Assembly (NCBI GenBank): GCA_905215675.1
Contig: CAJMRA010000066.1
Location: forward strand, 1-9,678
Direction: 5' to 3'
From: an uncultured bacterium
Lineage (GTDB): Bacteria; Desulfobacterota; Desulfovibrionia; Desulfovibrionales; Desulfovibrionaceae
DNA: 9,678 nucleotides
The notes under the pieces are model-generated. The model saw nothing but the letters and a program-made list of their open reading frames with translations. It was not told the origin of the DNA and did no database searches. Shown here in pieces: positions 1 through 7,011 of this stretch (its first letter is position 1; every line of letters begins with the position of its first letter). The translations under genes were made by a program, and so were the position numbers.

Positions 1-35
1 GGAAACCACCTTGTGCGCTAGCCAAGGGGGTTTCC
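1..35. repeat. Strong inverted repeat past the end of fliI, at window edge
   Basis: Arms GGAAACC (1-7) and GGTTTCC (29-35) are perfect complements. After one A/G mismatch, CCTTG (9-13) pairs with CAAGG (23-27), leaving a 9-base loop. That makes 12 paired bases, located about 70 bases downstream of the fliI stop. It may be the intrinsic terminator of the fliI transcript, but any U-tract on the minus strand would lie beyond position 1 and cannot be seen. On the plus strand no T-run follows. The region 36-80 holds no gene that I can support. Confidence 0.6.
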
Positions 36-80
36 TTCCCCCCAGAAGAACGATTGTTAACACGCCCTAAAACGCTTTAT

Positions 81-105
81 CCTTATTCAAAGGCAAAACG
101 CGCTA
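81..105 (-). repeat. Dispersed 25-bp repeat, copy A; supplies the fliI stop
   Basis: On the plus strand this reads a small hairpin (CCTT...AAGG) followed by CAAAACGCGCTA. It matches 6779-6803 at 21 of 25 positions and 9154-9178 at 22 of 25. The terminal CTA is the reverse complement of the TAG stop of fliI. A shorter half-copy of the same tail (AAAACGCTTTA) lies just beyond, around 69-79. The function is unknown. Confidence 0.6.
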
Positions 106-1629
106 TCCCCGCCGCAAACCGCCCGGCATGGAAGCGGCCTTCTGCGGCCTGTTCTGCTGCGCCTGCGCCGCGGGCGCTTCCTGCTGCGGGGTCCCCGGAG
201 CCTCCACGATGGCGCGCAGCAGGCCCATGGTACTTTCCACGTCCTGCTTTTCCGACACTTCCTGACACAGGAAGTTGTTGATCAGCGGCATCTTGGCAAT
301 GGCCTCGTCGATCTCGGGATTGCTGCCCCGGGCATAGGCCCCGATATTCACCATATCCTCGACCTTGCGGTAGGTGCTCATGCTGCGCAGCACGGCGCGC
401 CCGGCCATCAGGTCTTCCCGCTTGCAGATATCGGAACGCAAACGGCTTATGGAACGGAGAACGTCAATAGCCGGGAAATGCCCCTGGTCCGCCAGATCGC
501 GCGTCAGCACGATATGCCCGTCCAGAATGGAACGGACGGCGTCGGCAATGGGCTCGTTGAAATCGTCGCCGTCCACCAGCACCGTATAAATGCCGGTAAT
601 GGTGCCGGAAGAAGACCGCCCTGCCCGCTCCAGCAGCTTGGGCAGCTGGGCAAAGACCGTCGGCGTATAGCCCTTGGTGGTCGGCGGTTCGCCGACGGCA
701 AGCCCCACTTCGCGCGCGGCCATGGCGAAACGCGTTACGGAGTCCATCATCAGCAGCACGTCCTTGCCCTTGTCGCGGAAATATTCGGCAACGGCCGTGG
801 CGGCATAGGCGGCGCGCATGCGCACCAGCGGCGACTGATCGGACGTGGCGATGACCAGCACGGAACGGGCCATGCCTTCCGGTCCCAGATCGCGCTCCAT
901 GAATTCCAGCACTTCACGACCGCGTTCGCCGATCAGCCCGATGACGTTGACGTCGGCCTTGGTGTAACGGGCCATCATGCCCATGAGCGTGGACTTGCCA
1001 ACGCCGGAACCGGCCATGATGCCCACGCGCTGCCCCTTGCCCAGCGTAATCAGGCCGTTGATGGCGCGCACGCCCACGTCGAGAATATCCGTAATGCGGG
1101 GACGTTGCAGGGGGCTCGGCGGATCGGCATACAGGCTGCCGAGTTCGGGATGCCAGTCCCGGCGCGCGTCCAGAATCCATTGCGGCGTAAAGGGACGCTG
1201 GGCCTCCATCTGGGCGGCAAAGTCCGCCTTGCCTTCCGACGTCCGGGCCAGCGGCGACGCGCACAACTCGGTGCTGATGGCCGGACCGGAATCAAGCGGC
1301 GTGCCGAAGGCGTCGAAGGCCCGCCCCAGCAGCTCCGGCCCCACGGGGAAAACCGGCGGCAGACTGGTATTGCGGATGCGGCTCCCGGGACGAATGCCGC
1401 GCATGTCGCCGTAGGGCATGAACAGCAGATTGCCGTCGCGGAACCCCACGACTTCGGCGGCGATGCCCTCGCTGTCCTCCGAAGGCATCATATGACAGAC
1501 AGCCCCCAGAGGCGCGCGCAAGCCGCTGCCTTCCGCCACAAGACCGACCACCTTGGTCACCTTGCCGTACAACTTCATGGGGCTGCCCGCCTGCAAAAGC
1601 CGACTACAGGACTGGGGATCAAGCTTCAT
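103..1629 (-). CDS. fliI: Flagellum-specific ATPase FliI
   Basis: FliI is the cytoplasmic ATPase of the flagellar type III export apparatus. It forms a hexamer under the export gate and works with FliH and FliJ. The 508-residue product has the F1-beta-like fold signatures: Walker A GSGVGKST (207-214), GERGREV with the catalytic Glu (234-240), Walker B VLLMMDS (291-297), and the FliI/SctN-type stretch EVGLAVGEPPTTKGY (307-321). The start at 1629 has AAGGA at a good distance upstream. The protein is longer than the usual 430-450 residues. About 40 extra residues lie between the N-terminal barrel and the ATPase domain (roughly 117-168), and a Gln/Ala/Pro-rich tail runs from about 478. All catalytic motifs are intact. 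It follows fliH after 175 bp, and fliJ is expected next but would lie outside the window. The family call is secure. Confidence 0.97.
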   Translation of the reverse strand: MKLDPQSCSRLLQAGSPMKLYGKVTKVVGLVAEGSGLRAPLGAVCHMMPSEDSEGIAAEVVGFRDGNLLFMPYGDMRGIRPGSRIRNTSLPPVFPVGPELLGRAFDAFGTPLDSGPAISTELCASPLARTSEGKADFAAQMEAQRPFTPQWILDARRDWHPELGSLYADPPSPLQRPRITDILDVGVRAINGLITLGKGQRVGIMAGSGVGKSTLMGMMARYTKADVNVIGLIGERGREVLEFMERDLGPEGMARSVLVIATSDQSPLVRMRAAYAATAVAEYFRDKGKDVLLMMDSVTRFAMAAREVGLAVGEPPTTKGYTPTVFAQLPKLLERAGRSSSGTITGIYTVLVDGDDFNEPIADAVRSILDGHIVLTRDLADQGHFPAIDVLRSISRLRSDICKREDLMAGRAVLRSMSTYRKVEDMVNIGAYARGSNPEIDEAIAKMPLINNFLCQEVSEKQDVESTMGLLRAIVEAPGTPQQEAPAAQAQQNRPQKAASMPGGLRRG

Positions 1630-1752
1630 GGTCTTTCCTTATCTGGAAGCTGTTTTCACAAACACGCCGGACGCGACGCGCGCCTGCCTCATGCAATCCG
1701 GGGACGTGCGCCCGAAGAAGACACCGCAACAGGCACGGGCGGCCGCGTCCCT

Positions 1753-1788
1753 GAGCATTTGCAGGTCGCAGCGCGTTGCGTTTCAACC
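1753..1788. repeat. Intergenic repeat of a second family (fliH-fliI copy)
   Basis: GAGCATTTGCAG (1753-1764) and GCGTTTCAA (1778-1786) recur at 9036-9047 (GAGCATTTTCAG) and 9061-9069, with the same 25-base offset between the two blocks. The copies diverge between the blocks. Both sit in gaps between flagellar genes and in the same orientation. Confidence 0.5.
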
Positions 1789-1794
1789 TGCAAA
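1758..1794. other. Hairpin in the fliH-fliI gap
   Basis: TTTGCAGGT (1758-1766) and ACCTGCAAA (1786-1794) are perfect 9-base complements. An inner CGCA/TGCG stem (1767-1770/1777-1780) is stacked directly on the left arm. The hairpin lies just after the fliH stop in the direction of transcription. The T5 run at 1798-1802 comes before the hairpin on the minus strand, so this is not a classical terminator. It may be a processing or stability element. Confidence 0.55.
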
Positions 1795-1804
1795 GGTAAA
1801 AACC

Positions 1805-3316
1805 CTATGCGCCGGGCAGGAATCCGCCGCCGGTCAGCACCTCGGGAGGCGTGGCAGGAGCGGGCTTGCGGGCAGGCGCCGGAGCCGCGGGAGCGCTGAC
1901 GGAAGGCGTCGCGGGCGGTTCCTCCAGCGGGAAGAGTTCGTCTTCCAGAGCCGCGCGGGTGGCGTTGGAACGCGGTTCCGGCAGGGCGTCTTCCGAAGCT
2001 GCGGCGGCCTTCGGCGTCTCCGGCACGTCGGCAACGGCCGGGGCGGCCTGCGGCTCCGCGTCCGTCGCCGGGGCGGGTGCGGCGTCGCCGGGATTTTCCA
2101 CGGCCGGAGCGGCCTCCGCCGCCGTAGCGACGGTTTCTTCGGGAAGCGGCGCGGGAGCCTCGTCCGGGGACGATCCGCCTTCCGCCAGCGCCATATCAAG
2201 TTCGGCGTCCGGCAGGGCGTCCAGACCGGTCGGCGCTTCCTCCGAAACGGTTTCCGCGGGAAGCTCCGGCTCCGCGGGCGCTTCCGCCGCGGGAGCAGCC
2301 TCCACGGGCGGTTCCTCAAAGGGCGGCTCGACCTCGTCGGAGGCGTCCACGGGCGCAAGCGCCCTGATGCGCTGCACGGCGCGCCGGGCCATTTCCTCGG
2401 CGGCCTCACGCACCTCGCGTTCCGCATTGCTGCCGGGCAGGGCCAGATGTATGAGCACGCTGTCCACAAGGTCCTTGAAGCATTCCCTGCGGGCGTCGAC
2501 GCTGCCGCTGTTGGTCTCCACGATGAAACCGCCCAGTTCCAGCGAGGCGTCGCCTTCCACAACCCAGTTCTGCAACTCCGGCGCGCGTTCCCGCGCGGCC
2601 TTGAACAGGGTTCCCACCATCTTTTCGTCCTCGGGATGCACCCGGACGGTAATGGTGGCACGATTTTCCAGCAGGGACAGGGAATCCAGCAGCACGGCGC
2701 GCACCACGGCGTCATGCTGCGTATCCATCACATGCCCCGTGGCGGCGCTGACCGCCACGCGGGTCAGTTCCGCCAGGTCTTCGCGCCACTGGGCGTCGAT
2801 GGTCTCGAACTGGGCGGAAAGGGCTTGCAGCACCCATGCCAGATGCTGCCCCAGCTCGCCGCGGAAGGCGCGCAGTTCGCCCTCCGCGCTTTCCACGCCG
2901 GCGGCATGGCCGTCGGCCTCGGCGGTTTCATGAATACGGGACGCATCGTCGCGGATGCGCTGGGCTTCGGCCCTGATATCGGCGGCTTTCTGCAATTCCG
3001 CCTGCATGGCCTCGTACCCCTCTTTCGTGGACTGGCGAATGCGCTCCACTTCCGCCAGAATCAGGTCGCTCTGGCGCTGCGCCTCTTCCCGCGCTTCGGC
3101 CAGCACCTTCTGGCGCTCGGCATAGGCTTCGCCGAGAATCTGCCGCGCCCGTTCGGTAGCCTTTTCACGGACGCGCTCCATATAGTCTTCCTGCACCTTC
3201 CGGCGCACCTGCGCCCGCCGTGCGGGCTCCTGCATGGCGTCCAGTTCCTCCACGGTGGCCTCGCGCTCACCCATGAAGATGGTACCCCACTTCTTGCGCA
3301 AATCGTCCAGGGGCAT
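1805..3316 (-). CDS. fliH: Flagellar export regulator FliH, extra-long
   Basis: FliH binds FliI, restrains its ATPase activity and links it to the C-ring. The 503-residue product has a highly charged, helix-rich N-terminal part (about 20-150, Glu/Arg/Gln/Ala, likely coiled coil). A FliH/HrpE-type C-terminal domain follows (about 150-300), including the typical block DASLELGGFIVET near 256-268, then a segment rich in VDAR. Residues about 320-503 form a Pro/Ala/Glu-rich tail of low complexity, ending in a short Gly-rich stretch. FliH is usually about 230-270 residues, so this tail nearly doubles it. I chose the start at 3316 (MPLDDLRKKWG) because AAGGAAG lies just upstream; an in-frame start at 3361 would add 15 residues with no clear ribosome site. 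Position between fliG and fliI supports the call. Confidence 0.9.
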   Translation of the reverse strand: MPLDDLRKKWGTIFMGEREATVEELDAMQEPARRAQVRRKVQEDYMERVREKATERARQILGEAYAERQKVLAEAREEAQRQSDLILAEVERIRQSTKEGYEAMQAELQKAADIRAEAQRIRDDASRIHETAEADGHAAGVESAEGELRAFRGELGQHLAWVLQALSAQFETIDAQWREDLAELTRVAVSAATGHVMDTQHDAVVRAVLLDSLSLLENRATITVRVHPEDEKMVGTLFKAARERAPELQNWVVEGDASLELGGFIVETNSGSVDARRECFKDLVDSVLIHLALPGSNAEREVREAAEEMARRAVQRIRALAPVDASDEVEPPFEEPPVEAAPAAEAPAEPELPAETVSEEAPTGLDALPDAELDMALAEGGSSPDEAPAPLPEETVATAAEAAPAVENPGDAAPAPATDAEPQAAPAVADVPETPKAAAASEDALPEPRSNATRAALEDELFPLEEPPATPSVSAPAAPAPARKPAPATPPEVLTGGGFLPGA

Positions 3317-3396
3317 GGTTGTTCTTCCTTTTTTCGTTTCGGCGTGGACAGTGCCGGCCATGTTCCCGAACAGCCGTACCGAAGATCGTTTTTCTC

Positions 3397-3417
3397 AAAA
3401 ACGCCGGGGCTCCGGCG
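3397..3417 (-). terminator. Intrinsic terminator between fliG and fliH
   Basis: On the minus strand a perfect 6-bp GC stem (CGCCGG / CCGGCG, loop AGCC) is followed at once by T5 and then GAG. It lies about 105 bases after the fliG stop and 80 bases before the fliH start, with fliH in the same direction. This suggests attenuation or partial termination inside the cluster. The T-run can also pair with the following AAAAACG (CGTTTTT-GAG-AAAAACG), an alternative fold. Confidence 0.65.
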
Positions 3418-3437
3418 ACCGCGGGAGCGGACGCCCG

Positions 3438-3473
3438 CGCCCGGATACGGGAAAGGGTCTTTCCCTCCGGGCG
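3438..3473. other. 15-bp intergenic hairpin downstream of fliG
   Basis: CGCCCGGA (3438-3445) pairs with TCCGGGCG (3466-3473). Inside it, GGGAAAG (3449-3455) pairs with CTTTCCC (3459-3465). The only interruption is a 3-base bulge (TAC, 3446-3448), and the loop is 3 bases. A smaller hairpin, TTCCC-GAAA-GGGAA (3506-3519), lies immediately after the fliG stop. Both precede the terminator at 3397-3417. Possible roles are protecting the fliG 3' end or setting the FliG:FliH ratio. Confidence 0.65.
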
Positions 3474-3522
3474 AAGGCGATGACGCCCGTAAAGACAGGC
3501 ATACCTTCCCGAAAGGGAATCG

Positions 3523-4521
3523 CTACACAAAAATATCGCTGTTGCCGCCGCGATTGACCACGACCTTGTTTTCGGCCTCGAGCCGCCGCACGACCTTGAC
3601 GATGTTCTGCTGCGCGCCTTCCACGTCCGAAAGCTTGGTGGGGCCCATGTATTCCAGCTCTTCGCGGATCATGTTGGCGGCGCGTTCGGACATGTTGCGG
3701 AAGAACTTTTCCTTGAGCTCGTCGCTGGCGCCGCGCAGGGCAAGAATGAGGTCTTCCTGCTGCGTTTCCCGGATGACTTCGCGGATACCCTTGTCGTCGA
3801 TATTCTTGCAGTCCTCGAACACGAACATGAGGTTGCGGATATCTTCGGCCATCTGGGCGGAATCTTCCTCGATTTCCGAGAGGACTTCCTCTTCGGTGGC
3901 GCGGTCCACCGCGTTGAGGATTTCGGCCACGGACTGCACGCCGCCGACCTTCTTGCCTTCCTTGCCGCCCATGGCGATAAGCTGACTCGTCAGCACCTTG
4001 TCCACTTCCATGAGCATGTCTTCCGGCACGGATTCGAGACGCGCCAGACGCATCAGCACCTCGGCGCGCACGCCGGCGGGCAGGCTGGTCAGCAGGCTGG
4101 CCGCCTGATCGGAATTGAGATGTCCCATGATGAGGGCCAGCGTCTGCGGGTGCTCGTTGCGCAGAATCTGCGACAGCATGCGCGGGCTGACCTGGCCGAG
4201 TTCGCGGAAGGGAGCCGGGCCGGTATCGAGATTGAGGGTGTCCATGATATACTTTGCCGTTTCCGGATCCGTATTTTTGACAAGCAGCCGCTTCAGCGTG
4301 TCGCTGCCGCCGGAGATCATGTCCACGCCTTCCACCAGCGATTCGTGGAATTCGCGCAGCACCTGCTCCACCACTTCCTTGGGCACGGGCGGCAATTCCA
4401 CAATCGCGCGGGAAACGTCGGCAATTTCCTGCCGATCCATGCGCTTGAACACGTCCGAGGTGAACTTGTCACCCATGGAAAGCAAAAGTACGGCAATGCG
4501 CTGCTGTCCCGTCAGTTCCAT
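3523..4521 (-). CDS. fliG: Flagellar motor switch protein FliG
   Basis: FliG is the C-ring protein that docks on the cytoplasmic tail of FliF and receives torque from the stator. The 332-residue product has the usual length. Its N-terminal FliF-binding domain covers about 1-100. The middle domain carries the EHPQ motif (123-126, within NEHPQTLALIMGHL). The C-terminal domain shows MFVFED (232-237), the charged torque helix region LILALRGASDELKEKFFRNM, and REELEYMGP further on. The start at 4521 follows GGAGG at good spacing; the 23 in-frame residues upstream have no FliG character. The gene is 231 bp downstream of the small FliF-tail-like ORF and 206 bp upstream of fliH. It may have its own promoter, since a terminator-like hairpin precedes it, but I could not fix one with confidence. 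Confidence 0.97.
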   Translation of the reverse strand: MELTGQQRIAVLLLSMGDKFTSDVFKRMDRQEIADVSRAIVELPPVPKEVVEQVLREFHESLVEGVDMISGGSDTLKRLLVKNTDPETAKYIMDTLNLDTGPAPFRELGQVSPRMLSQILRNEHPQTLALIMGHLNSDQAASLLTSLPAGVRAEVLMRLARLESVPEDMLMEVDKVLTSQLIAMGGKEGKKVGGVQSVAEILNAVDRATEEEVLSEIEEDSAQMAEDIRNLMFVFEDCKNIDDKGIREVIRETQQEDLILALRGASDELKEKFFRNMSERAANMIREELEYMGPTKLSDVEGAQQNIVKVVRRLEAENKVVVNRGGNSDIFV

Positions 4522-4655
4522 CCCCAATCCTCCACGGCTGCCTTCGGCTGCATGGCGTTCGTCACGGCTCGCTGCAGCGCGCGTCCACACCCTCTTTTTC
4601 CGATATAAAGTGTAGACATTTTTACGACTTTTTTTAACCCACTGCCCTAAATACG

Positions 4656-4692
4656 AAAAATCGGCGCTCCGGGAGACAATCTGCCGGAGAGC
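4656..4692 (-). terminator. Terminator-like hairpin between the small ORF and fliG
   Basis: On the minus strand GGC-T-CTCCGG (4692-4684 region) pairs with CCGGAG-C-GCC (4672-4664 region), with one mismatch. After GA comes a T5 run (4660-4656). It lies about 60 bases past the stop of the 72-residue ORF and would separate fliF and that ORF from fliG. The 134 bases between it and fliG include an AT-rich island (about 4611-4660) where a promoter could sit; no clear -35/-10 or sigma-54 site was found. Confidence 0.5.
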
Positions 4693-4700
4693 CTCGACGA

Positions 4701-4732
4701 GTGATGCGCGACTCTTGCGAGCCGCGCATCAC
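4701..4732. other. Perfect 10-bp inverted repeat after the small ORF
   Basis: GTGATGCGCG (4701-4710) pairs with CGCGCATCAC (4723-4732). An inner CTC/GAG stem closes a TTGC tetraloop after one A/C mismatch. It starts about 20 bases after the stop of the small ORF. No T-run follows on the minus strand, so on its own it looks like an RNA-end stabiliser or a pre-terminator hairpin. Confidence 0.6.
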
Positions 4733-4752
4733 TTTCTCATTACTTGTCGTGA

Positions 4753-4971
4753 TTACTGCTTTTTGTCAAGCCACCGCTTGATGATGTTGACGGCCTGATC
4801 CATATGCTGATCCGTCATGCGGAAGAGCCGCAGTTTCAATTCTTCCACGCGCTGATTGGTTTCCTTCTGGGCGTGGCGCAGGGCCTTGATATCCGCGAGA
4901 GAGGGGAGATTCTTGCCGCCGTCGTCAACGGGCTGCGGACGTCCTCCGCTAGGCTTTTGCACTACTTTCAT
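4753..4971 (-). CDS. Small protein resembling the FliG-binding tail of FliF
   Basis: This 72-residue basic protein has no signal peptide or membrane segment. Its N-terminus (1-20) is Gly/Pro-rich and probably disordered. From about 24 it looks helical (SLADIKALRHAQKETNQRVEEL). Residues 42-72 align without gaps to the C-terminal tail of the neighbouring FliF (512-542): both contain F, then D.HM.Q.V, then a W five or six residues before a Lys-rich end. I count 11 of 31 identities plus many conservative changes. In known FliF proteins this tail folds with the N-terminal domain of FliG, so I infer a free-standing FliG-binding protein. The start overlaps fliF by 23 bp in another frame, which suggests translational coupling. 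FliF still has its own complete tail, so this is not a frameshifted FliF end. No family name is known to me. Confidence 0.8.
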   Translation of the reverse strand: MKVVQKPSGGRPQPVDDGGKNLPSLADIKALRHAQKETNQRVEELKLRLFRMTDQHMDQAVNIIKRWLDKKQ

Positions 4972-6598
4972 TCTTTCCCATCCAGCCGCGCATAAGGGTC
5001 ACGACCTGTTCCATGTGGTTGTCGGACAGGGCGAAGATATGCGCCTTGAGAGCTTCGATATCCTTGTAGGACATTTCGTCCTCATCCTCGTCGGCCGCTT
5101 CGGCGTCTCCCTTGGCCGCATCTTCCAGCGCTTCGTAAAGGGCGAGCTGTTCTTCGGCGGCGGGCAGGCCCACAAGGTCGTCGACCATTTCCCCGGCTTC
5201 CACCTTCGGACGGATGAGGGCCAGCACCACGGGACGGACGACCAGCATCAGGAAGAGGAAGGCCAGCAGGGCATTGAGCAGCGGCTTGCCCAGACGTTCG
5301 GCATAGGTGGCGAGGATGTCGCCAAAGTTCGGGTCGACAGGCGGTTCGGAATCCATGAAGGGAGCGGAGCTGACTTCGAGGGAGTCGCCGCGCGCCGTAT
5401 CCAGACCCACAGCATTTGACACCAATTGCCGTACGCGATCAAGCTCTTCCTTGCTGCGGGGCGTGAAAGCCCAGGCGCCGTCAACCTTCTGATAGGTGCC
5501 GTCGATGATGACGGCCACGGTCAGGCGGCGCAGGTCGCCCACGTTGGCCACAATCTGCTGTTCTTCCTTGTTGATTTCGTAGTTGGTGGTGCGGGTTTCG
5601 CGGCTGCCGTTCTGGTCGGACACGGAACCGGTGATGCCGTCGCCGCGGAAGTTGGCGTCCGGCGCGCCGCCTTCCAGATTGGCGCGACCCTGCTGCGTTT
5701 CTTCGCTGCGCTGCTCGCTGCGTACGGCCACCTTTTCGGGGTCGAAGAGTTCGCGACGAATGGTCTTCTGGCTGAAATCCATGTCGGCGTTGACCTTGGC
5801 GATGACGCGCCCGGGCCCGAAGAGCGGCTGCAACATTTCCTCGATGCGGCGTTCCAGATTGCGCTGCACTTCGAGACGATGTTCCATCTGCGTGGAGGAA
5901 GCGCCCGCCAGGCTGTCCGACACGGGCTGGTACAGCACCTTGCCGCCGTTGTCGGTGATGGACACATGATTGGGATCAAGGCCTTCCACCGCCATGACGG
6001 TCATGTTGAGAATGGCGTTGATTTCCTTGGGGTCCGGCTTGCGGGTGGGCGTATGCAGCTTCAGCACCACCGATGCGGACGGGGCCTGACGATCTTCCAC
6101 AAAGAGGCTGCGCTGCGGAATGACCAGATGGACGCGCGCGCTCTCGACGCTGGGAAATTCGCTGATGGTGCGCGCCAGTTCGCCCTGAAGCGCCCGCGTA
6201 TAGTTGATCTTCTGCACAAAGTCCGTCTGGCCGACCTTGACCTTGTCGAAGAGTTCAAAGCCGATGCCCTGCCCCACCAGACCGCCTTCGCCGGCAACCC
6301 GGATACGCTGGGCATACACCACCTCGCGCGGCACCATGACGGTCGTGCCGTTGTCGGCGAGCTGATACGGCGTCTTGTCCGCCTGCAACATCTTGATGAC
6401 GCGGTTGGCGTCTTCCGGCGTCAGGTTGGAATACAACACCTGAAAATCGGGACGGCTGGAATAAATGGCCAGACCGATAAAGGCGGCAAGCACAAGGACG
6501 GTACCGGCACAGACGGAAATCCGCTGTCCCTTGCTCATGCGCCCCCAGGCTTCTTTGATGCGTTCACTCATACTGGACATGAAAGGCGGTGTTGCCAT
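4949..6598 (-). CDS. fliF: Flagellar MS-ring protein FliF
   Basis: FliF forms the inner-membrane MS ring on which the C-ring and rod assemble. The 549-residue product has a membrane helix at about 27-46, the periplasmic ring-building domains (IRVAGEGGLVGQGIGFELFDK near 99-119; ARTISEFPSVESARVHLVIP near 142-161), the beta-collar region (about 270-370, with NYEINKEEQQIVANVGDLRRLTVAVIIDG), and a second membrane helix at about 438-463. A cytoplasmic tail follows, with an acidic linker (about 482-508) and a FliG-binding end (about 510-545). I chose the start at 6598 because GAGGAG precedes it with a 7-base gap; the longer in-frame start at 6697 would place the sigma-54 promoter inside the gene. 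It is followed, with overlap, by the 72-residue FliF-tail-like ORF. Length and domain order are normal for the family. Confidence 0.97.
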   Translation of the reverse strand: MATPPFMSSMSERIKEAWGRMSKGQRISVCAGTVLVLAAFIGLAIYSSRPDFQVLYSNLTPEDANRVIKMLQADKTPYQLADNGTTVMVPREVVYAQRIRVAGEGGLVGQGIGFELFDKVKVGQTDFVQKINYTRALQGELARTISEFPSVESARVHLVIPQRSLFVEDRQAPSASVVLKLHTPTRKPDPKEINAILNMTVMAVEGLDPNHVSITDNGGKVLYQPVSDSLAGASSTQMEHRLEVQRNLERRIEEMLQPLFGPGRVIAKVNADMDFSQKTIRRELFDPEKVAVRSEQRSEETQQGRANLEGGAPDANFRGDGITGSVSDQNGSRETRTTNYEINKEEQQIVANVGDLRRLTVAVIIDGTYQKVDGAWAFTPRSKEELDRVRQLVSNAVGLDTARGDSLEVSSAPFMDSEPPVDPNFGDILATYAERLGKPLLNALLAFLFLMLVVRPVVLALIRPKVEAGEMVDDLVGLPAAEEQLALYEALEDAAKGDAEAADEDEDEMSYKDIEALKAHIFALSDNHMEQVVTLMRGWMGKNESSAKA

Positions 6599-6662
6599 GG
6601 TGTTACTCCTCATCCTGACGGTTCCTGACAAGGCTTTGACGCCTCGCTCTCGCACTGTATTA

Positions 6663-6678
6663 TGCAACGGGCGTGCCA
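6663..6678 (-). promoter_or_regulatory. Sigma-54 promoter of fliF
   Basis: The minus strand reads TGGCACGCCCGTTGCA, matching the -24/-12 consensus TGGCAC-N5-TTGCA exactly, with correct GG-to-GC spacing. The start of transcription is expected near 6652, giving a leader of about 54 bases before fliF. Sigma-54 control of mid-stage flagellar genes through an NtrC-type activator (FlrC/FleR class) is well known. The activator is not in this window. Confidence 0.85.
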
Positions 6679-6778
6679 AAAAGAGCGCTCCAGACATGAA
6701 CGCCTGTCACTTCTCGAAACATCATGTTTTTTCAGCTAATTATAGACGATAGTCGCTGCCCCGCCGCCTCGCGCCTTC

Positions 6779-6803
6779 TCTTTTTCAAAGATAAAACGCG
6801 CTA
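6779..6803 (-). repeat. Dispersed 25-bp repeat, copy B
   Basis: This matches copy A (81-105) at 21 of 25 positions. Compared with A, the first and last bases of its hairpin have both changed (C-G to T-A), so pairing is kept (TCTTT-TTC-AAAGA). It begins right after the T8 tract of the minus-strand terminator at 6803-6845; no supported gene ends here. Confidence 0.6.
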
Positions 6804-6845
6804 AAAAAAATCGCTTTCCCGTGCCCGAACGACACGAAAAAGCGA
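6803..6845 (-). terminator. Strong intrinsic terminator, minus strand
   Basis: TCGCTTT (6811-6817) pairs with AAAGCGA (6839-6845). After a symmetric 2-base internal loop, CGTG (6820-6823) pairs with CACG (6833-6836). On the minus strand the stem is followed directly by eight Ts (6810-6803). No minus-strand gene ends nearby: the closest, fliE, ends at 8026. It lies about 125 bases upstream of the fliF sigma-54 promoter and may insulate it, or end an unannotated RNA. Confidence 0.7.
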
Positions 6846-7011
6846 CGGCGGCCCCCTTCCTGAAGGGCATCGTCAAGAAACCGAAACGGCCGGGCGCGCT
6901 CCGCCTGTTCCGCAAGGCGCGCGCCGGAAGCCCGGGAAACACGGGGCCTCGACCGGCAAGGCGCCCTTCGGCGGCGGCTCCGGGACGGTCCGCCGCTTCC
7001 GATGGAAGAAC

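Noticed and set aside
1..25. TTG start codon of a next gene after fliI
   Set aside because: A ribosome-site-like AAGGA precedes a TTG at 25-23 on the minus strand, but both lie in a strong hairpin and only 8 codons are visible, with no FliJ likeness.
478..1899. Long plus-strand frame opposite fliI
   Set aside because: It is antisense to a certain gene, His/Gly/Arg-rich with no domain, and open only because of high GC codon use in fliI.
1553..3985. 810-residue plus-strand frame opposite fliH and fliG
   Set aside because: It is antisense to two recognisable genes and crosses their intergenic hairpins. It is Arg/Gly/Phe-rich without family features.
4753..4971. Small ORF as a frameshifted end of FliF
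   Set aside because: FliF already ends with its own complete FliG-binding tail. The small ORF has a separate start and a distinct N-terminus.
5426..6628. 400-residue plus-strand frame opposite fliF
   Set aside because: It is a mirror of fliF, His/Ala/Gly/Val-rich, with no independent start signal or domain.
6739..6744. TATAAT on the minus strand upstream of fliF
   Set aside because: It is a perfect -10 hexamer, but there is no -35 at 16-18 bases, and a near-perfect sigma-54 site lies closer to the gene.
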